Shown here one piece after another: positions 6,354 through 10,518 of a stretch of DNA of 10,518 bases (position 1 is its first letter; every line of letters begins with the position of its first letter). The position numbers were made by a program, and so were the translations under genes. The notes beneath the pieces are model-generated. The model was not told the origin of the DNA and searched no databases. It worked only from the letters and a program-made list of their open reading frames with translations. This stretch comes from an uncultured Oscillospiraceae bacterium (GTDB lineage: Bacteria; Bacillota; Clostridia; Oscillospirales; Acutalibacteraceae), in assembly GCA_900549155.1 (NCBI GenBank), contig URNF01000069.1:1-10518 (forward strand), in the 5' to 3' direction.

Positions 6354-7940
6354 ATGGCAGACGATAAAAAGAATATCCCCGATGCTGGGAAAGTCACTGA
6401 ACCGCCTAAACAGGAAAAGGCTGAACCTATCAAGGCATCGCCCCCTGTGACGGAACAGGCCGCCCCGGTCAAGCCAGAGCCTACCGTGAAAGGGCCCATT
6501 CCCAAGGATGGGCCGTCCCCGGTGAAGGAGGCAGCACCAAAAGAAAAGGTGGCGGCAGCACCCACGGTAGATAAGACACCCTCCACCGCAAAAGAACAGC
6601 CCACGCCACCCAAGGATGCGCCTGCGGCAGATAAGGCCACGCCCGTCACAAAAGAGCAGGCCGCACCGCCCAAGGAGAAACCCGCCCCGGCGGTTGAAAC
6701 CAAGCCGTCCGAAAAGGTGGCTCCGGCTGGCAAGGTGTTGGATTTTGCCGCTGTCCGTGATGAGGGCGTAAAACAGGCATCCCCGCCCAAGGAAAAGCCC
6801 CCGGCAGAAAAAGTGGATAAACCGGGCAAAACGCAGGAGACGGCCAAGCCTGCCAAGAGCCGCCCACCCAAGGTTGACAAGGCGGCCCCCGACGAGGCCC
6901 AGCCGCCCAAACCTCGAGACAAAGTGTCCCAAGGTAAAAAGGCCGCAACGGTCAAGGAGGCTCCCGCCCAGGAACAGGCCGCCGCTGGCGGTGGTGCTGG
7001 CCCCGGTGCCGGGATCGCGGTGGAGCCCAAGACACCTACGCCCCCGCCCCGTCCTGTGGAGGAGGGCAAGCTGGTTTATCTGAAACTTTCCGAGCTCCAT
7101 CCGTTCCACACATTCCGTCCCCATCCGTTCAAAGTCTCGGACGACGCCAAGATGCAGGAAACCGTCGCGTCCATTAAAGCAAACGGCGTTATGGTTCCCG
7201 GCCTTGCCCGCCCGGAGAAAGACGGCAACGGTTTTGAGATTATCGCGGGCCACCGCCGTACTCGCGGCAGTGAGCTGGCCGGGCTGGAGGAAATGCCCTT
7301 TATTGTCCGGGATATGTCCGACCAAGAGGCTGTACAGGCCATGCGGGACAGTAACAAGCAGCGAGATCAGACACTTCCCAGCGAATTGGCCGCCCTGCTG
7401 GATTTGGAGGTGGAGGCTATCAAACACCAGGGCGGGCGGCTGGACGGCGTTGCTCCCGGCGATGTGGGGAAACGCTCTGTTGAGATCGTTGGCGAAGCGC
7501 ACGATATGAACTACAAAAAGGTCATGCGGTATCTTCGCCTTAATTCCCTTGTCCCGGAACTGCTGAGTAAGGTGGACGAGAAGGGGCTGGGCTTCATGCC
7601 CGCCGTGGAGCTCTCGTACATCAAACCGAAAAACCAAAGGTTGATTGCCGTGTCTATTGACGGTGAGCAGTCCTCGCCCTCCCACGCCCAGGCCAAACGG
7701 CTCCGGGAACTGGATCAGGCGGGCAAGCTCAACGGCGATGTGATCGACGGTATTCTGAGTGAAAAGAAAAAGGAGGATCGCGGCGTGATTATTTCTATGG
7801 CCGAACTGGAAAAGTATTTTGGCAAGGAGGTCACTCCTATCAAGATGAAGGAGCAGATCATGTCCCTGCTGGACGAATGGAAAGAGAAACAGCCGCCCGA
7901 GCTGAAAAAGCCCGAGAAAAAGGCGGATTTGGAGAAGTAA
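6354..7940 (+). CDS. ParB-like partition protein with long Pro/Ala/Lys-rich N-terminus
   Basis: A 528-residue protein. Residues 1 to about 235 are low-complexity, dominated by Pro, Lys, Ala and Glu with repeated PPKEKP-like units, and probably disordered. The ParB/Srx nucleotide-binding fold follows (about 238-345): VYLKLSELHPFHTFRPHPF, SIKANGVMVPGLARP, FEIIAGHRRTRGSELAGL, and MRDSNKQRDQTLPSELAAL. Canonical ParB has GERR in the third motif; here it is GHRR. A helix-turn-helix region of KorB/ParB type likely spans about 345-430 (VGEAHDMNYKKVMRYLRLNS). The C-terminus is basic/acidic and helical. ParB proteins bind parS sites and act in DNA segregation; in ICEs they may also affect element stability or gene expression. 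No ParA is in view. Start chosen from AAGGAGGT seven bases upstream. Confidence 0.85.
   Translation: MADDKKNIPDAGKVTEPPKQEKAEPIKASPPVTEQAAPVKPEPTVKGPIPKDGPSPVKEAAPKEKVAAAPTVDKTPSTAKEQPTPPKDAPAADKATPVTKEQAAPPKEKPAPAVETKPSEKVAPAGKVLDFAAVRDEGVKQASPPKEKPPAEKVDKPGKTQETAKPAKSRPPKVDKAAPDEAQPPKPRDKVSQGKKAATVKEAPAQEQAAAGGGAGPGAGIAVEPKTPTPPPRPVEEGKLVYLKLSELHPFHTFRPHPFKVSDDAKMQETVASIKANGVMVPGLARPEKDGNGFEIIAGHRRTRGSELAGLEEMPFIVRDMSDQEAVQAMRDSNKQRDQTLPSELAALLDLEVEAIKHQGGRLDGVAPGDVGKRSVEIVGEAHDMNYKKVMRYLRLNSLVPELLSKVDEKGLGFMPAVELSYIKPKNQRLIAVSIDGEQSSPSHAQAKRLRELDQAGKLNGDVIDGILSEKKKEDRGVIISMAELEKYFGKEVTPIKMKEQIMSLLDEWKEKQPPELKKPEKKADLEK
6911..6935. repeat. 25-bp near-palindrome, copy 1, inside the ParB-like gene
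   Basis: Left arm ACCTCGAGACA, centre AAG, right arm TGTCCCAAGGT. The arms pair at nine of eleven positions. It lies in frame in the low-complexity coding part (PRDKVSQGK). The core GAGACA-N3-TGTCCC is shared exactly with the two copies below. A coding location and no T tract rule out a terminator role here. Confidence 0.8.
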
Positions 7941-7969
7941 CCTCGAGACACTTTGTCCCGAGGTTTTTT
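7940..7969 (+). terminator. 25-bp near-palindrome, copy 2, also a terminator after the ParB-like gene
   Basis: Left arm ACCTCGAGACA (7940-7950), centre CTT, right arm TGTCCCGAGGT (7954-7964). Ten of eleven positions pair. It begins at the last base of the ParB stop codon and is followed by a T tract (7964-7969), so it can terminate transcription. The same sequence core occurs at 6911 and 9284 without a T tract, which suggests a second role as a protein binding site. Confidence 0.8.
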
Positions 7970-8002
7970 CGCGCCCTTTCGCAGAGGGCTCTGGCGGTTT
8001 AT

Positions 8003-8130
8003 CCCCCGTCGCCGCCCAAACCAAAGCGCAGTCGGGAGTTGCCTGTCAAGGGGGCATGGCCCCGCCGTTTGCGGCGGCTTGCCCTTGACTGGCGGCCCCG
8101 GCTGTGCTACTCCCAGCGGCGCGACGGGGG
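8003..8130 (+). other. Nested inverted-repeat structure between the ParB-like and DUF4406-like genes
   Basis: The 285-bp gap between coding sequences (7941-8225) is GC-rich and full of paired segments. Outer: CCCCCGTCGC (8003-8012) with GCGACGGGGG (8121-8130), ten perfect pairs. Middle: GGGAGT (8034-8039) with ACTCCC (8109-8114). Inner: GCC-T-GTCAA (8041-8049) and GGGC (8052-8055) with GCCC (8081-8084) and TTGAC-T-GGC (8085-8093), two G bulged. Tip: CCGCCG (8062-8067) with CGGCGG (8072-8077) around TTTG. All tiers nest without conflict. It could be a structured RNA, a long leader of the downstream operon, or an oriT-like DNA element of the ICE. I cannot assign a known RNA family. Confidence 0.55.
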
Positions 8131-8149
8131 TATATCCTCCAGAACCGCC

Positions 8150-8173
8150 CCCTTTCCCATGATTGGGAAAGGG
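8150..8173. repeat. Perfect 10-bp hairpin before the DUF4406-like gene
   Basis: CCCTTTCCCA (8150-8159) pairs with TGGGAAAGGG (8164-8173) around TGAT. No T tract follows (CAGGGGGATT), so it is not an ordinary terminator. It lies 20 bp after the nested structure and 52 bp before the next start codon, and probably belongs to the same regulatory or transfer-related region. Confidence 0.6.
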
Positions 8174-8225
8174 CAGGGGGATTGGGCTGAACCTACATTA
8201 TTAAAAAATATCGGAGGTATTCAAT

Positions 8226-8567
8226 ATGAAACGACCCCTTGCGTATGTCACCGCAGCATGGTACGGCGGCGACAGCGAAAATGCAGAACAGGCGGCCCGG
8301 TACTGCCGCGCTGTGTATGAGGCGGGCTTCTCGCCCATCTGTCCCACTCTGTATCTGCCCCTGTTCCTCAACGACGCTGTTCCCGAGGAGCATAAAAGCG
8401 GCATCGACATGAGCCGTGACCTGCTCCGGCGCTCCCATGTGCTGGTGGTGTGCGGCCATACCGTCACCGAGGCCATGAAAAACGACATCGCCGTTGCCCA
8501 GCGGCTGGGTATCACCTCTACCACGCTGGAGGGCATCCTGACCGTCAAGGGCCAGGGCCGCCGCTGA
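8226..8567 (+). CDS. DUF4406/DUF7768-like protein (nucleoside deoxyribosyltransferase-like fold)
   Basis: A 113-residue protein of small cytoplasmic type. YVTAAWYGGDSENAEQAARYCRAVYEAG (start of the domain, residues 7-34) gives a Rossmann-like strand, glycine loop and helix; FSPICPTLYLPLFLND follows, then GIDMSRDLLRRS (59-70), the strand HVLVVCG (71-77), and TEAMKNDIAVAQRLGI, as in DUF4406-like proteins related in fold to nucleoside 2-deoxyribosyltransferases. Biochemical activity is not known to me, and no reaction is claimed. The strong Shine-Dalgarno GGAGGT (8212-8217) precedes the start. The next gene begins one base after this stop, so it is the first gene of the DUF-ardA pair. Such proteins are common passengers of ICEs and phages. 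Confidence 0.75.
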   Translation: MKRPLAYVTAAWYGGDSENAEQAARYCRAVYEAGFSPICPTLYLPLFLNDAVPEEHKSGIDMSRDLLRRSHVLVVCGHTVTEAMKNDIAVAQRLGITSTTLEGILTVKGQGRR

Positions 8568-8568
8568 T

Positions 8569-9282
8569 ATGCCCTCGCTGTTCGAGGCGTATGTGACGAA
8601 CCTCGGCAAGTACAACGAAGGGGAGCTTGTGGGTGAAACCCTCAAGTTCCCCGCTACTACCGAGGGGGTGCAGGCGCTCTTAAAGCGGATCGGCGTGGAC
8701 GGTATTCGATATGAGGAGATTTTCATTACCTCTTTTGACGGCGATGTGCTGGGCCTGTATGACTACTTGGGCGAATATGAAAACCTCGACGAGCTCAACC
8801 ACTTGGCCCATCTTCTCTCTGATATGGACACAGCCGATCTGGAGAAATTCGAGGCCGTGATCGACAGCGGCGAATATACCGGCAGCGTCCAGGAGCTGAT
8901 CAATCTGACGCAAAATCTGGATTGCTTCGACTTTGAGCCCGGTATCAGCAACGACGAGGAGTTGGGACGGCGGTATATTCAAGACTTCGGGGCCGTCGAG
9001 ATCCCGGAACATCTCATTGACTATATCGACTACGAGGCATACGGGCGGGACGCCCGGATCAATGAAAGCGGCCACTACGCCCCCGGCGGGTATGTGCGGA
9101 ACAACCACGGCAATTTTATCGAGGTGTACCACGGCAGGGAGGATATTCCCGACGAGCACCGTATTTTCGCCTACCCCAAGCTCAACATCCGGGAGCAGAT
9201 GGCGGCCTACCAAGGCATCATCGACAAATCGGCGCTGGACACGGGCAAGCACCGTATCATTCCGGGACACGAGGAGCGTTAG
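8569..9282 (+). CDS. ardA: Antirestriction protein ArdA
   Basis: A 237-residue acidic protein. ArdA mimics B-form DNA and blocks type I restriction enzymes when conjugating DNA enters a new host. Diagnostic segments: FEAYVTNLGKYNEGELVGE (5-23), GIRYEEIFITSFD (45-57), YDYLGEYENLDELNHLAHLL (64-83), and the C-terminal ArdA signature YIQDFGAVEIPEHLIDYIDY (136-155) with EAYGRDARINESG. Tn916 ArdA is about 166 residues; this one has an added middle (about 84-130) and a tail of about 45 residues after FIEVYHG. There is no Shine-Dalgarno just before the start and only one base separates it from the previous stop, so translation is probably coupled. Its place ahead of the transfer genes suits early expression on entry. 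Confidence 0.92.
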   Translation: MPSLFEAYVTNLGKYNEGELVGETLKFPATTEGVQALLKRIGVDGIRYEEIFITSFDGDVLGLYDYLGEYENLDELNHLAHLLSDMDTADLEKFEAVIDSGEYTGSVQELINLTQNLDCFDFEPGISNDEELGRRYIQDFGAVEIPEHLIDYIDYEAYGRDARINESGHYAPGGYVRNNHGNFIEVYHGREDIPDEHRIFAYPKLNIREQMAAYQGIIDKSALDTGKHRIIPGHEER

Positions 9283-9283
9283 T

Positions 9284-9308
9284 GCTTCGAGACACTTTGT
9301 CCCAAAGA
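9284..9308. repeat. 25-bp near-palindrome, copy 3, directly after ardA
   Basis: Left arm GCTTCGAGACA (9284-9294), centre CTT, right arm TGTCCCAAAGA (9298-9308). The inner ten positions of the arms pair with two mismatches. The 17-base block TTCGAGACACTTTGTCC is the same as copy 2 except for its first base. It starts two bases after the ardA stop and ends before the ribosome binding site of the next gene. No T tract follows. Confidence 0.8.
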
Positions 9309-9322
9309 AAGGGGTGGTTTGA

Positions 9323-9799
9323 CTGATAGATGAAGATATTTCCCGGCGCACGATTGCCGTTTCCATGCGGGCCGGTAAGCTGACCGCCCGGAGCCTTGCC
9401 TATGTGCTCCGGGCCGTTGGCCGTAAAATCGCCAAGGCACACCGGGAGGCGCAAACGCCCCACGGCAAACAGAGCGTGAAAAAGCTCATGGCCCACGGTA
9501 CGGCCACCAACAGTATTGAGGTGGACGCACCCAAGGTATTTGACCGGGTAGCCCGGAAGTGGAATGTGGACTATGCCTTTTATAAAACCGGGCCGGACAA
9601 ATATCTGCTTTTCTTCAAGACAGGACAGGCCGACGCGATGACGGCCTGTTTTTCTGAATACTCCCGGAAGGTGCTGGATAAATCCAAATCCCGGCGCGTC
9701 CCCATCCGGGAACAGCTCAAACGGGCGGCGGATCAGCTTGCCAAGGAAAAGCCCCGCCAGAAGGAGCGCGTAAAGGAGGCAGCCCATGCGGACAGATAA
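9323..9799 (+). CDS. PcfB / DUF3801 family conjugation protein
   Basis: The family (named after PcfB of plasmid pCF10) works with the coupling ATPase to recruit the relaxase-DNA complex to the secretion channel; here it directly precedes that ATPase. From 9323 the product has 158 residues: DISRRTIAVS (5-14), AGKLTARSLAYVLRAVGRK, HGKQSVKKLMAHG, TNSIEVDAPKVFDRVARKWN and VDYAFYKTGPDKYLLFFKTG, then a basic Lys/Arg-rich tail. The first ATG in this frame is at 9365 and has no ribosome binding site. The family normally has an N-terminal RRTIAVS-like stretch, and GGGGTGG (9311-9317) sits five bases before a CTG at 9323. I therefore propose a non-ATG start at 9323; if only standard starts are allowed the gene is 9365-9799 (144 residues). 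Confidence 0.8.
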   Translation: MIDEDISRRTIAVSMRAGKLTARSLAYVLRAVGRKIAKAHREAQTPHGKQSVKKLMAHGTATNSIEVDAPKVFDRVARKWNVDYAFYKTGPDKYLLFFKTGQADAMTACFSEYSRKVLDKSKSRRVPIREQLKRAADQLAKEKPRQKERVKEAAHADR

Positions 9800-10518
9800 G
9801 ATCAGAAAATATGTACTCCCCAATATCCCGTATCTGTTCATCGGCTGGACCTGCTTGAAGCTGGGTACGGCCTACCGTCTGGCTGCTGGCGCAAACCTCG
9901 GGGAAAAGCTGCTGGGGCTGATGCAGACCATCGGCGTGGCCTTTGCGGATTTTTCGCCGGGGCTTGATCCCTTTGACTGGCTCATTGGCTTTGTGGGTGC
10001 GGTGGCTTTTCGGCTGCTGATCTACTTCAAAAGTAAAAACGCAAAAAAGTTTCGCCGGGATGAGGAATACGGAAGCTCCCGTTGGGGTTGCCCTAAAGAC
10101 ATCCAGCCTTTTGTCGATCCAAAGTTTGAAAATAATGTCATTCTCACCGGGACGGAGCTTCTCACCATGAACACCCGCCCGAAGAACCCGGCCAATGCCC
10201 GCAACCTCAACGCTTGTATCATTGGTTCGTCCGGCTCTGGCAAAACCCGGTTCTGGCTCACGCCCCAGCTTCTTCAAGCCCATTCCTCGTATGTGGTGGT
10301 CGATCCAAAAGGCGGCGTCCTCGGGCAGGTGGGCTATTTCCTGCAAAAAAAGCGTGGATATAAAATCAAGGTTTTTAATAGCATTGATTTTTCCAAGTCC
10401 ATGCACTATAACCCGCTGGCGTACATCAAGAACGAGGCCGACATCCTAAAGTTTGTCAATGCGCTGATCTCCAACACCAAGGGAGAGGGCAAGGAGGGCG
10501 ATCCGTTTTGGACGAAGG
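9786..10518 (+). CDS. VirD4/TraG-type type IV secretion coupling ATPase, 5' part
   Basis: The coding frame is open to the window edge; about 244 residues are visible. Starting at 9786 (MRTDKIRKYVLPNIPYLF), preceded by AAGGAGG. Two hydrophobic membrane segments lie at about residues 10-30 and 63-82, followed by a cytoplasmic region rich in Lys/Arg. The Walker A motif is GSSGSGKT (147-154), then YVVVDPKGG (174-182), a motif typical of VirD4/TraG coupling proteins, and MHYNPLAYIK. It moves the relaxase-DNA complex to the type IV channel, using ATP at the inner membrane. Its start overlaps the PcfB stop by 14 bases, so the two are coupled. The product resembles the Clostridia ICE type often called CD1115 family. 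The Walker B and C-terminus lie beyond the window. Confidence 0.9.
   Translation, partial: MRTDKIRKYVLPNIPYLFIGWTCLKLGTAYRLAAGANLGEKLLGLMQTIGVAFADFSPGLDPFDWLIGFVGAVAFRLLIYFKSKNAKKFRRDEEYGSSRWGCPKDIQPFVDPKFENNVILTGTELLTMNTRPKNPANARNLNACIIGSSGSGKTRFWLTPQLLQAHSSYVVVDPKGGVLGQVGYFLQKKRGYKIKVFNSIDFSKSMHYNPLAYIKNEADILKFVNALISNTKGEGKEGDPFWTK

Noticed and set aside
7366..7380. Partial match (GACACTTCCC) to the repeated palindrome
   Set aside because: Lacks the TGTC half of the core and has no symmetry.
6327..8024. A 565-codon open frame antisense to the ParB-like gene
   Set aside because: It is a shadow of the GC-rich, codon-biased ParB coding sequence; its product is repetitive Gly/Leu/Phe/Arg sequence with no recognisable domain, and no ribosome binding site was seen.
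7877..8320. A 147-codon plus-strand frame across the structured gap
   Set aside because: It starts within the ParB gene and ends within the DUF4406-like gene; the peptide is low-complexity and the region is better explained as structured non-coding DNA.

Overview
The window looks like part of a Clostridia-type (Firmicutes) chromosome of fairly high GC content, joined to the left end of an integrative and conjugative element (ICE). The lineage is inferred from Firmicutes-style Shine-Dalgarno sequences (GGAGG, GGGGGTGA), a B. subtilis-like MazF domain, and an ArdA / PcfB / VirD4-type gene set typical of ICEs in gut Clostridia. No database search was possible.

Chromosomal part (1 to about 5190). 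A minus-strand GNAT acetyltransferase is divergent from a three-gene operon: an OmpR-type response regulator, a sensor histidine kinase and a membrane-anchored protein of unknown function. Each junction in the operon is an ATGA overlap. The operon ends at a strong hairpin whose 3' arm carries the Shine-Dalgarno sequence of the next gene, a C39-like cysteine peptidase lipoprotein. A consensus-like promoter then drives an unrecognised exported protein that ends at a clear terminator. A minus-strand terminator and the 3' three quarters of a tRNA-Ala(GGC) follow. The tRNA has no 5' end.

Element part (about 5252 to the right edge, continuing beyond it). The tRNA sequence breaks in its D loop, and new DNA starts with inverted and direct repeats, as expected of an integration end. 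An AT-rich stretch (about 5300-6290) carries a minus-strand MazF/PemK-like toxin with a ~60-residue N-terminal extension and no recognisable antitoxin. The plus-strand transfer region follows: a ParB-like protein with a very long Pro/Ala/Lys-rich N-terminus, a strongly structured intergenic region, a DUF4406/DUF7768-like protein, the antirestriction DNA mimic ArdA, a PcfB (DUF3801) protein, and the start of a VirD4-type coupling ATPase cut by the window edge.

The most interesting signals are three copies of a 25-bp near-palindrome (inside parB, right after parB, right after ardA) that could be parS-like sites for the ICE ParB, and a nested inverted-repeat structure of about 130 bp at 8003-8130 that could be a structured RNA or an oriT-like DNA element. 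Together the element genes suggest stable maintenance (ParB, toxin), evasion of restriction on entry (ArdA) and delivery of DNA to a type IV secretion channel (PcfB, VirD4-like).
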